This document shows positions 10,969-20,835 of a stretch of DNA of 64,000 nt, in pieces. The notes beneath the pieces were generated by a model. It was given only the letters and a program-made list of their open reading frames with translations. It was not told the origin of the DNA and made no database searches. Made by a program: the position numbers and the translations under genes. This DNA is from Azolla caroliniana (Eukaryota; Polypodiophyta), in assembly GCA_043228905.1 (NCBI GenBank), contig JBHGNT010000012.1, positions 17,670,001 through 17,734,000 of the forward strand. Reading direction: 5' to 3'. The stretch's first letter is position 1. Each line of letters opens with the position of its first letter.

Positions 10969-11395
10969 CGAAAATTGTTGGGTTGTTGTCAGGAATAGTA
11001 CTGAGACAGAGAGGAAATTAGTACTAAGAGATGAAGATTAGTACTAAGAGGGAAAGAGGGTGTAGAACACTCGAGAGAAGGAGAGAGAGAGAGAGAGGGA
11101 GAGGGAGGGAGGGAGGGAGAGAGAGAATGATGATGACAGAATATATATTATGTGAAAAGAATATACAAAGATAGCTAGGAGGCTTAAGACTGGCATTGAA
11201 CCCATTTGGTTCTCAATAATGCCATGTGCCTCTCTTTATAGTGGCTTAGGAATACTCTTGACATTTCTAGAATGTTCTATAGAAATCTAGAATATACATG
11301 GATTTTCTAAGTGAAATAATAAATGGAAATAATAATCTACGTATTACAAAGAATAGCTTAACGATAAGGTTTTCGCCCATGTGCCACAAGGTTCC
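10969..11395 (-). repeat. Putative 3' LTR/UTR of gypsy element C
   Basis: The non-coding stretch between the end of the chromodomain chain and the LINE holds a GA microsatellite at 11078-11128 and AT-rich sequence. Its position fits a 3' LTR of gypsy C. No second copy is present in the window because the element is truncated at its other end, so the LTR borders are not proven. Confidence 0.4.
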
Positions 11396-12998
11396 CAAGT
11401 ATTGGGAGTCGTCTTAGATGGAGGACCTGGCTTGTCGAGATATCGTCAATGAAATTCCTCAACAAGAGCTCGAGCATTTACCACATTCTCAACTAGTTCC
11501 CAAGTACGCTCGCTTGGACTATAGCCTAGCCAATCAACCAAATAATAGAGCTTGTTGTGAACAATCTTGGAATCGAGGATGGCAGCTACTTCCTACTCCG
11601 GTTTTGCTTCAAGCTCGATCAAGGGTGGAGGTGGTGTAATACGATTCGGAATAGTAATGTCATGATACATTTTGAGAAGAGAACTATGAAAAATTAGATG
11701 TATCCATAGTTGTGAAGGTAGATCGAGACGAAAAACGACATCATTAATTTTTCCGATAATATGGAAAGGACCTAGTCGCCAATAATCCAATTTATTGCAT
11801 GGGCGAGCGGTCTTGATGTGTCATCGTAATAGCCATACCCAATCTCCAATGTTAAAACTGGATGGAAGCCGATGACGATCCGCATAATCCTTGTGTGTTT
11901 GTTGAGCCTGTTGTAAATGAGTAGATAAGTTCGCCTATATCTTGCGTAGCCGCTCCAAACGATCCTCTACACAAGGATTTGTGGGTAACTCCGGAGTTTC
12001 TATTACACACCACCGGGGATGATAGCCCGTATAAGCATAAAATGGTGTAAACCTAGACGATGAGTGGACAGAGTTATTATAGACAAATTCGGCAAAGTGG
12101 AGAATATCCGCCCAGTCATCTTGCTGATAGCTTAGGAAACACCGAAGATACAATTCCAGCATTTGATTTGTTCGTTTTTCTTGTTCATCTGTTTGCGGGT
12201 GGTAGCCGAAGGAGAGGTTACAAGTGACCCTGAGCATTTTGAAGAGGTGCTTCCAGAATTTCGAGACGAATTGGGGTCCACGATCGTTGATGATACTATC
12301 GAGGAGGCCATGATGCAGACATACCTCACACATGACCGTCTTGGCGGTTTCTTCACTAGTGATTTCCTTAGTACATGGCAGGAAATGGGCCATCTTCGTA
12401 TATCGATCTACCACTGTTAAGATCGCATCAAATCCCTTAGAAACTGGAAGATCTGTGATGAAATCTAGAGCAATGGATTGGCACTGCTTACTTGGAATTG
12501 GTAATGGTTCTAATAAACCATATGGATGATGTCTTGGCATCTTTGCTCTACAACATGTATCACATCTCCAAACATATCTTTGACAAATCGTCGCATATGA
12601 CGCCACCAGAATGATCGTTATACTAAATCTAACGTTTTAGTACTACCAAAATGCCTAATTGTATATGTGTCGTGACAATTTTGGACTACCTGAAGGCAAC
12701 AAGAACCATTAGCAACATACAAGAGCTTCTTAAAGAATAGTAATCCATCATGACATTTGAATTGTCGATAGTTCGTACCTGGTTGTTTCAACTGTGAACA
12801 AGATGCTCAAGAGGAGTCAATTTGTGCTAGAATGGCTTGAGCGAAAATGTTTGTCTTCAAGTCCTTCTGCATGGTATCAATAATGTAGGAATCCAATGGC
12901 GTATCGAAAACCCACGTTGCTTGTAGTTGTGTTGGTCCCAGGATTACTTGCTTTTGATTATCGAATGTTGGCTCACCAAGACATGGTGCTAGATACAA
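11396..12998 (-). pseudogene. Gypsy C integrase with C-terminal chromodomain
   Basis: The minus strand carries a Ty3/gypsy integrase. Its core is at 12606-11935, with CDTCCRAKMPRH (end of the zinc region) and the DDE positions in SIALDFITDLP, SIINDRGPQFVSKFW and DEQEKRTNQMLELYL. The C-terminal region at 11790-11593 (LGPFHIIGKINDVVFRLDLP) is followed by a chromodomain at about 11590-11440: EVAAILDSKIV, YYLVDWLGYSPSERTWELVENV. Such chromodomains are known in chromoviruses and are thought to steer insertion to particular chromatin. Stops interrupt the chain near 11592 and 11444. A further N-terminal fragment lies at 12998-12807. Confidence 0.85.
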
Positions 12999-13118
12999 AT
13001 GTCGTCATAACGCACCTACCTTCCCTTGTTGCTTCCCAGGGCGATATGTAATTTTGAAGTTGAAACGAGTGAGGAATTGGGCCCACCGAGCTTGACGTGG
13101 ATTTAATACACAAGCATC

Positions 13119-13673
13119 CTAGAAGTAGGCAAGATTTTTATGATCACTGAATACGGTGACTTGATGAGAAGATCCCTCTAGAAAATGCTTCCATTGTGTA
13201 AAAGAGTCCACTATTGCTAATAGTTCCTTGTCGTGAATTTCGTAGTTTATTTCGGCGGCGTCAAACTTGCGTGAGTGGAAAGCCACAGGATGTAGCTTTT
13301 CATCATCGCCTTGCTGTGACAGAATGCTACCCAAGGGGAAATCTGATGCGTCTGCCTCAATGATAAACGGTTTTTTCAAATCCACAGGAGCTAGAATAGG
13401 AGCTGATGTAAATGCCTTCTTAAGACTCACAAAACCCATGTCCGCTTCTTTAGATCAAACAAACGATTGCCCCTTCTTGGTAACCTGTGTGAGAGGCAGA
13501 ATAAGCTTTGAGTAATCCTATATAAACTTGCGGTAGAAATTGGTGAAGCCTAAAAAGCATTGCACATCTCGCAACGAACGTGGAGTCTGCCACTCTACCA
13601 CAGTTTTGACCTTAGCTGGATCCATAGATATGCCTTCCGAAGAGATGACATAACTGTTACCCGTAAGAATATA
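13119..13673 (-). pseudogene. Gypsy C reverse transcriptase end and RNase H
   Basis: From 13673 leftwards the minus strand reads [22 protein letters not shown], then [15 protein letters not shown] (end of reverse transcriptase). RNase H follows at 13439-13119: LKKPFIIEADASDFPLGS, AFHSRKFDAAEINYEIHDKELLAIV, VFSDHKNLAYF. The first catalytic aspartate (EADAS) is retained. The right end at 13673 is the insertion point of the H LTR, so the preceding half of the reverse transcriptase is found at 33160-33820. Confidence 0.8.
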
Positions 13674-14089
13674 TGGGGAGGCATAAGGGTATGTGTAATG
13701 ATGTGGTTGATGTGTATGTATAATATGAATGAGTGTGTGAGGATGAGTATGTGTATGTGTAATGATGCAGTTGATGTGTATGTATAATATGAATGAGTGT
13801 GTGAGGATGAGTATGTGTATGTGTATAAACACATGCACATTTGTGTGCATGTGTACAAATGTGAGAAAGTGGGTAAGTAATGTAACTCCCTACTTGTCTC
13901 ATTCTTTATTTGTAACAGTTACCTCTTGTACTATATAAACCCCACCCATGGGGCATAATGGAATACATTTTTTCCCTCTCATTTTTGTGTCATTTTGTAT
14001 TTTCACTTTCCTTCTCTCTCTCTCTCTATCGTAACCCCCTTGGGAGGGGGGTGAATCCATTCTAAGCTTCAACCCCCACCCCAACAACA
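13674..14089 (+). repeat. LTR of element H, left copy
   Basis: A 416-bp sequence starting TGGGGAGGCATAAGG and ending CCCCAACAACA, also present at 32812-33159. A TATATAAA box near 13933-13942 suggests plus orientation. This copy carries a tandem duplication of about 67 bp (13691-13825, built on TGTAATGATG..GAGTATGTGTATG), which the right copy lacks. Left of it is gypsy C; right of it is non-gypsy sequence beginning with a likely primer binding site. Confidence 0.7.
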
Positions 14090-14324
14090 CTTTTGGCACG
14101 CCCAAACGGCCAACCTCCCTTGAGAAGAGGTCACTCTCTCCCTCCCTCACTCTCCCTCTCCATCATTGATCTTTATCTCTCCCTCTCTGTACGTGTCTGT
14201 TAATGTTTGTGTAGAGAGTATGGTGTTGTGCATGGACTCTTTGTGTGGGAGCCAACCTATGATGAAGAAATCAACATTATTCCCTTGACACGAAGTCTCT
14301 CTTTCTGCCTCTTTGTGTGACGTG
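14090..14324 (+). other. Remnant of element H interior with possible primer binding site
   Basis: Directly after the LTR the sequence reads CTTTTGGCACGCCCAAACGG. The TTTTGGCACGCCC part resembles the TTTTGGCGCC-type primer binding sites of large plant gypsy elements, starting four bases after the LTR. The rest is CT-rich and non-coding, and ends where the LTR of gypsy E becomes recognisable. The tRNA match is a guess from pattern. Confidence 0.45.
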
Positions 14325-15195
14325 ATTATGTGAAGTCAAAAGATGATGAAATGAGGGTAGCTAGGCCTCTTATTTATAACGATACCCAAGGCCCCCAGGC
14401 AAGTTCACACTTGGTCTAATGGGTTGTCTCAATCCCGAGGATTAAAAGTAATCCTCCCCTTCTTTACACTCTCGTTTAACCCTCACACTTATCCACGTGC
14501 ATAGATTGACATATTAGCATTCGTGGGGGTTTCCCATTCGAATGCAAACAAATACGAATACGAATGGGTAGTCAAGTATTCGTTTAACACCCCCCCCCCC
14601 AAAAAAAAACAAATCCTAAGCTAAAAAAAAAAGAACTTAACAATAAATAGGGATAATAAAATAGGGACTTTGGGGACTTGACACTACTAAAATTTTATAA
14701 TAAATGTATAGTCATTTTATTTTTAATAAATAAATAAAATAAACTAAAGGCTCATTAATTTCTCACTTTTTATTTCCTCAAAATTTATGAATATTTTTAT
14801 CTTGACATTAAAAATGGTACTTCAAACTAATCATATCTTCAAAGTTCATACTAATAGTAATCATATTTGTATAATAAATATAAAAATATTTGTTTTAAAA
14901 AAATTAATTAATTAAAATAAGTTTCATAAACTCTCTTGACACTATAATCTACTAATGAATAATTGTTTTTTTTTGGTGAAATACATTTATTTTAATAAAT
15001 AAATAGTTTTTTATATTTATTTTACCAAACGAATGGTTTTTTAATATTCTTGGGGCCATTTTGTATTCTCGAATATTGAGAATATTGCGCATGGAAAATA
15101 TCACGAATATCACGCATGTGTCAATCTATGTCCACGTGTATAGAATACTACGGTAAATTCTCACCACGGGATATTATATGGTCATGCCTGTAACG
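14325..15195 (-). repeat. Gypsy E 3' LTR, interrupted by a MITE and partly replaced
   Basis: Positions 14325-14499 and 15131-15195 match the 5' LTR (27288-27452 and 32267-32328): shared GGTAGCTAGGCCTCTTATTTATAA, CCCAGGCAAGTTCACACTTG, and GAATACTACGGTAAATTCTCACC. The right end reads CG instead of the expected CA. Left of about 14325 the similarity stops, so the U5 end is lost or recombined. Confidence 0.7.
14500..15130. mobile_element. hAT-like MITE inserted in gypsy E 3' LTR
   Basis: A 631-bp AT-rich element without coding capacity. It is bordered by TCCACGTG on both sides (14492-14499 and 15131-15138), a perfect 8-bp target duplication. The ends are inverted repeats: CATAGATTGACA at the left and TGTCAATCTATG at the right, with weaker extension. 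The uninterrupted LTR copy confirms the empty site CCACGTGTATAG. An 8-bp duplication is the hallmark of hAT transposons; the lack of transposase makes this a non-autonomous copy. Confidence 0.8.
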
Positions 15196-16856
15196 TACTC
15201 CCCCTCTTTAAAACATTGCACTCTTGCAATGGAAAGTTAGGGAAGTTAGTTCTGAGAATATTTTCATGTTCCCATGTGGCATCTTTTATTGATTTATCCA
15301 TCCATTTTATTTTAAATTCTCGGATTTCTTTAGTACATAATTTTTTTCTTTTTAACATCGAGAATTCTTTCTGGTACATGTGGTTTAGCAGATAATTCTT
15401 CAGAAGTAACCAGAGTTTCAGTTGTAACTGTATTGTCGCCAGAACCTAGAAGTTCTTTTAGACGACTCACATGAAAAAATAGATGAATTTCAACACCTTT
15501 CGAAAGATCGAGACGATAGGCTGATGACCCAATGCATTTGAGGACTGTAAAAGGTCCACAAAACCGTGGGGCTAACTTAGCACACTTACCCTTAGACAAT
15601 TTCTTAGAATTGTGAGGTACACATAAAAATACCTTCTGTCTAGGGTTGAATACACGAGGTTGCCTATTATGATCGGCATAAAAATGCGCTCTATCTTGAG
15701 TTGTTTTTATATTATCTCGTGCAATATGCAACATATATTGCATATCCCGAAGAAAGTTTTGCGTACTTCGCAACTCATCATGATGTATATTGACATCAAT
15801 CGGGACTCGTGGTTAAAAACCATACATCAACATAAAAGGACTATATCCCGTCGACGTATGCTTGGAGCTGTTATAAGCAAACTCCAAAATTGGGAGATAA
15901 TGTTCCCATTTTGTTGGTTTCGCACCAACATATGCTCGAAGCATGTCCTCAATAATTTGATTTACTCGTTATGTCTGTCCATCGGATTGAGGATGATCCG
16001 TCGAGCTCATGCTCAATGTAGTTTCTAACTTCTTGAAGACTTGCGTCCAGAAGTCACTAGTAAACTTTGGATCTCGATCACTCACGATATCCATCGATAA
16101 CCCATAAAAACGAAATAACTCATCAACGAATTTAGGAGCTGTTACCGTGGTTTTAGTAGCAATAAATCTGGCCATTTTAATTAGTCTATCAACCACAACC
16201 CATATGGCATCATGGCCTTTTTGGGTGCGAGGAAGGCTAACAATAAAATCCATGGATATACTTTCCCACTTATTATTGGGAATGTCCAAGGGATGTAAAA
16301 GTCCTGCGGCTTTAAGTCGCTCAGCTTTGTTAACCTGACAATGGTGACATTTAGTCACATAACTATGTATGTCAGGGCGCATCTTCGGCCAATACAATTG
16401 AGTGGAGATGACAACGAGTGTACGATGTATTCCAGGGTGCCCTACTGAGGGTGCATCATGGCATTCAAAAAGAATCCTCTTTTTGACCTCAAACAAATCT
16501 GGAACACAAACCTTCCCATCACGGTAGAGCAGACCGTTAGCAATGTGGAAGTATTCCTTCGAGGATGTGGTCGTGTCTATTCCAGACTCAACTCTTGCCC
16601 AGTATTTTGCAAAATAACTGTCATCAGGATACTTTCCTTGAAGGTGATCATAAAGATATGATATTATTTCAATGAAGCTAAGCATGTTAACTTCACGGAT
16701 GCGACTTAGTGCATCAGCGACAGTGTTCATGGAACCTTTACGATATCGTATGGAAAAATCAAAGTCTTGGATGAGATCAACCCATCGTGCCTTACGACCT
16801 TTCAGGTCTTGTTGGTCACAAAAATATTTCAAGGATTCGTGATCAGTAGTTACCAC
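15182..16856 (-). pseudogene. Gypsy E RNase H end, integrase and C-terminal tail
   Basis: The minus-strand chain 16856-15969 runs TTDHESLKYFCDQQDLKGR and YRKGSMNTVADALSR (RNase H end) into the integrase: zinc region HPGIHRTL..CHHCQVNKA, core SISMDFIVSLP and DIVSDRDPKFTSDFW. It continues past a stop near 15970 through DHPQSDGQT to 15773-15330 (FLRDMQYMLHIARDN, RFCGPFTVLKCIGSSAYRLDL). The last part at 15379-15182 (FKIKWMDKSIKDATWEHE) resembles a chromodomain-like tail. The first two catalytic aspartates are retained. At least two stops and one frame change prevent a full product. Confidence 0.8.
15196..15210 (-). other. Gypsy E polypurine tract
   Basis: The minus strand reads AAAGAGGGGGAGTA immediately before the 3' LTR start, as expected for the plus-strand primer. 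Confidence 0.7.
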
Positions 16857-16913
16857 AAAGCAATTTCCATAAAGATAATGGCGCCATGTTTTGAGCGCAT
16901 GTATAACTACAAA

Positions 16914-17950
16914 TCATTCCTTTTCTTGAACGGTATACCGACATTGAGCAAAATCAAGTTTCTTACTCTCGAATGCTATTAGTTTACCATCTTGATATAA
17001 GACAGAACCTATAGCATAATCGCTTGCATCGGTTTCAACCTCAAAAGGTTTTGAAGGATCAGGTGAAAGAAGTGAAGGAGACTTGCACACCAGGTCCTTG
17101 AGTTCCTTACAGGCAAGGTCTACTGTACCATTCCAAACAATAGGTTTTGTAGACTTACGCGTTTGACATTTTAGAAGATCAGTAAACGACGTCGTCAATT
17201 GGGAGTAATTACGAAGGGATTTTCGCAAAAACCCGACAAAACCAAGGAATGATCGAACTTCTTGAATGTTCCGAAGAGTGGGCCAAAGCTTGATTTTCTC
17301 GATGCGAGAAGGATCAATTTCAACTCCTCGTTTAGTTATGAGATGTCCAAGATAAGTAATTGAATTCTTGAAGAACTCACATTTTGAGATCTTCGCATAA
17401 AACAATTTGTCACGCAATGTTTGTAAAACAAAGCGGACATGTTTAGCATGTTCTTGTAATGTACGGCTATAAACTAAAATATCATCCAAGAAAATAACGA
17501 CAAATTTTCCAAGTTGTTCTCGGAAAATGTCATTCATTTCTTGTTGAAATGTAGTCGGAGCATTGATCAGACCAAAAGGCCTAACCAAAAACTCATAATG
17601 GCCATAGCGCGTACGAAATACCGTTTTAGGAACATCGTCCTCACTTATACATATTTGATGGTAGCTAGTACGGAGATCAAGTTTCGTAAAATACCAAGCT
17701 CCTTGGAGACGATCAATTAGATCATTAGCCCGAGGCAATGGATACGAATTCTTGATCGTCACTTTATTCAAGTGTCGGTAATTAATACACATACGCCATG
17801 TGCCCTATTTCTTTTTAACCAAGAGAACTAGTGCACCCCATGGAGATTTACTAGAACGTATATAATCCATTTGTAAATAATCCTTGAGTTGCTTAGATAC
17901 ATCATCCTCTTCGGATCGACTTAAGCAATAAGGAGGTATACTTATTGGTG
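16914..17950 (-). pseudogene. Gypsy E reverse transcriptase
   Basis: The open minus-strand chain 17792-16914 (292 residues) has CINYRHLNKVTIKNSYPLP, FTKLDLRTSYHQI, RPFGLINAPTTFQQEMN and the active site VVIFLDDILVYSR (FLDD form of YxDD). Thumb and RNase H start follow, with EVRSFLGFVGFLRKSLRN and FEVETDASDYAIGSVL. The part upstream of 17792 continues after a stop to about 17950 (KGHMACVLIN-type region, frame uncertain). This is the best preserved catalytic domain of element E. Confidence 0.8.
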
Positions 17951-18099
17951 CCACGCCAGGTACAATATCTATACGATGGTCTATATTACGTTTAGGAGGT
18001 AACCCATCCGGTAGTTCACTCGGAAAAACATCACGAAATTCATTTAAGATAATATCATGAAGTTGTTGTTGTTAATTGAACCGAGACATTGTTGATATT

Positions 18100-18639
18100 T
18101 TAAATGTGAATGTTCGGATCAAGTACATAATAAAATAGAGTAGAACAAGACAACTCGGATATTGATGGAGAGGAAACAATCGAGAGGGATTGTTTTTTTA
18201 CGCATTGAATAAAATGACTACAATCGTTCAATACAAAGGAAATGGAATGATGAACCCAATCAATAAATAAAGAAGAGTTTTTATTATAAAACCAGGGATA
18301 ACCCAGTATTACATCAGTGGTACAAAGATTCATTACATGCAAGTATACTTCCTCGATATAAGTATCAATAGAAATTCCTAATGAATGAATCGCCCCGTTG
18401 ATGTATTGTACTTTTCCATCAGCCAAGTGCACCGTATAGGTGTGATCACTTACGGTGGGTTGGATTCCCCATATCTGAACCAAACGATCATTCACAAAGT
18501 TGTGTGAGCTTCCTGAACCAAATAAAATTTGTACGGGAGATCCATTGATATACCCGTTTGCACGTAATAAATCATTGGGACGCAATACATAGTGACGGAA
18601 AGAACATTGACAATTACTTAAATGATGTGTATAGATTTG
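18100..18639 (-). pseudogene. Gypsy E protease with altered active site
   Basis: The minus-strand chain has GYINGSPVQILFGSGSSHNF, TYTVHLADGKVQYI and VILGYPWFYNKNSSLFIDW, the layout of a gypsy aspartic protease. The active site normally reads DSGSSHNF. Here codon 18519-18517 is GGT (glycine) instead of an aspartate codon, so the catalytic aspartate is missing. This would block polyprotein processing even if the frame were intact. Confidence 0.75.
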
Positions 18640-19592
18640 AAGGACATTAAGAATCTGACCTTTATGGTCTACAACTTTAGCTTTGTTGTCGTGCTCTTTC
18701 CGTTGGAGCTTTCAACATTACTCTTTTGTATGACCCTTCTTCTTGCAGAATACGCAAAAAGGATGTTGTCTCTTACAATCGCGATCCATGAATTCGTTGG
18801 GTGTCTTGCATTTCCCAACGAATTGCGACTGCTTAGTCCCGGGCACTTCATTTGGTTTGTTGTGGTCCTTCTTCGATGTGCGTTGATAGCAAAGAACTAT
18901 TTCAACGGCCTCTTCGAAGGATTTTGGATCCTTATCGTGCTCTATCCAGTGATAGTTCGAATTGGGGATGCCATTGACAAAACAAGCTATTAACCAATTG
19001 TCCCCTTCTAGACCCAATTTTTGGATTTGGGTTCTAGCATGGTGGACATAGTCTTCTAGCAAAGAAAATTTCCTGCTAGAGAGGTTCATTAAAGCTTGAG
19101 CTGCCTCGGTTCGAGAGGGAGGTTGCAAAAATTGGCCCTTAAAAACTGTGACAAAATATGTCCAAGTATCAGGCAATTTCCCCAAAGGACAGAGCCCACG
19201 CCACAAAGCGACGGCCTTACCCCCTAGTTCTCGGCCGACATATGCAATCTTCGTACTATCTGGCGTGGATAGAGCTCAAAATGAGACTCCCATCGGCCCA
19301 GCCACGTGCAGATTGCTTCTTCGGTTCTTTCCTTTTTTTCTCCGGTAAATGGCTGAACGACAAACGATGGCACACCCTATCGCTCATCAGGTCTATTAGT
19401 CTCACGTTGTAAACTAATGGCACGTGCCTCGAGGGCACTTTGAGATTGCCGAAGTTCGGTCATCTATTGAGCGGTGAAACTAAGGTATTGGGTTATTTGC
19501 GAAAAATACATCTCAATGGACATTTGTCCAAGAGGATTTCCTTGAGTTCCTTCCGCTTGAGCGAATAACATCGGATCATTATTTTGAGCCAT
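18640..19592 (-). pseudogene. Gypsy E gag
   Basis: The ATG at 19592 opens MAQNNDPMLFAQAEG, with stops near 19466 and 19391. The capsid core is readable at 19206-18718 (GLCPLGKLPDTWTYFVTVFKG, AQALMNLSSRKFSLLEDYV, ACFVNGIPNSNYHWIEHD), the retrotransposon gag pattern of gypsy elements. A zinc knuckle CVFCKKKGHTKE lies at the end of this chain. Upstream is a long untranslated leader, and downstream the protease follows closely. Confidence 0.75.
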
Positions 19593-20165
19593 TGAATGGT
19601 TATTTCTGGCAAGGAAATAGGATAAGGTCAGACAAATAGTCATAACATCATGTCATGATGTAAAAATATCATGGGCAAACATTAATCGATATCATGATCT
19701 CACGTCAATACCCCTCGATGTATGAGATGAGGTTCAAGATCAGGTTACTATGGTAACACAAAGGTGTTTTAAAAACCATGGGGGTGACAAATTAATGTCT
19801 TTCCCTGATCTCTATATTGATTTTTTCATGGCAGCTCCCCGAGGCTCAACCATGTATGTTCGCGTCATGAGTAGTTTATACACGAAAAAAATGTTAACAA
19901 TAAACTATGTTTCTGTGCCCACATATGTGGTTTTGGCTCTTTAAGTCCTATTACGAGCACCCCAAAGTGCACTTAGACCTCAAGTCTAAACATGTGTTAT
20001 AGTCATATGTATCAACGATGTTGTGTGGACTTCGTCATATTTGAACTCGAGACCTCGAGAACAAATGCATTAAACACTTGAGCCAACCAAGTAGGTTGCT
20101 CTTCTTGAATGTTTAATGCTTCATGCGTATAAGAGATATGCGAGGCCTTTGCCCATATATGTTTT
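19593..20165 (-). other. Gypsy E leader, part between gag and copia G
   Basis: Non-coding sequence in front of gag, AT-rich, with short inverted motifs such as GTTACTATGGTAAC (19743-19756) and CTCGAGACCTCGAG (20047-20060). It continues at 26444 after copia G; both joints carry GTTTT. Confidence 0.6.
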
Positions 20166-20546
20166 TGTAAAGAATCAAGAGATGGATTCTTGTGAAGCGG
20201 AAGAGATATGAGTTATGTGTGTGTATGAGAGAGAGAGAGAGAGAGTGAGAGAGACAAGGAATACGCAAGGTAAAAGTATATTGACAAAGGAGAAAGACTC
20301 AACATTATACAAGGTGGGAGGAGAGTGCTTTATGTAGTCACCCTCTCTCTTCATTAACTACAAGCCTCATGGAGCATGGGGAATGTGAAAGCTCATAAGT
20401 TATGTGTCATAGAATATGATTCTATGACTAATACTAAATGCTAGAATACAAAGTGGTGACATAATGGTGACTCTTGACCGTTGGAGTTTCTCTTCACTCT
20501 CAAGGTGAGTTCACACACTAGACCAAGTTGAGCTTGATTTTCAACA
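20166..20546 (-). repeat. Copia G 3' LTR
   Basis: 381 bp, TGTAAAGAATC..TTTTCAACA on the plus strand; it contains a GA microsatellite at 20228-20256. Flanked outside by GTTTT. Confidence 0.9.
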
Positions 20547-20835
20547 CGCCCCCTCAAGCTCAAGTCGGGTCGGTTTCATACGGTATCCGAAATCCGCTTC
20601 AACTCGCGTTCCGGAGTCCACGTCAACTCGCGTTGGCTCGCTTTATGCGGAGTTGCGGAATCCATGCTCCAGCTTGCGTTGTGCAAAGTCTGTGCTTCGG
20701 CTTACATGCGTAGTTGCGAAGTCTGTGCATCGGCTTGCGTCTTTCTTCGCGGCTTTGCGCGGTAGATCGGCTCTTCACGACTTCATTGTGTGGTTGCGTA
20801 ATCCATGCGTTATTGCGTAATATCTTCAGTACTCC

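Noticed and set aside
13674-14089. Treating this as an ordinary solo LTR
   Set aside because: Gypsy C continues only on its left side, and a primer-site-like sequence follows on its right. With the second copy at 32812-33159 it is better explained as one end of a large insertion.
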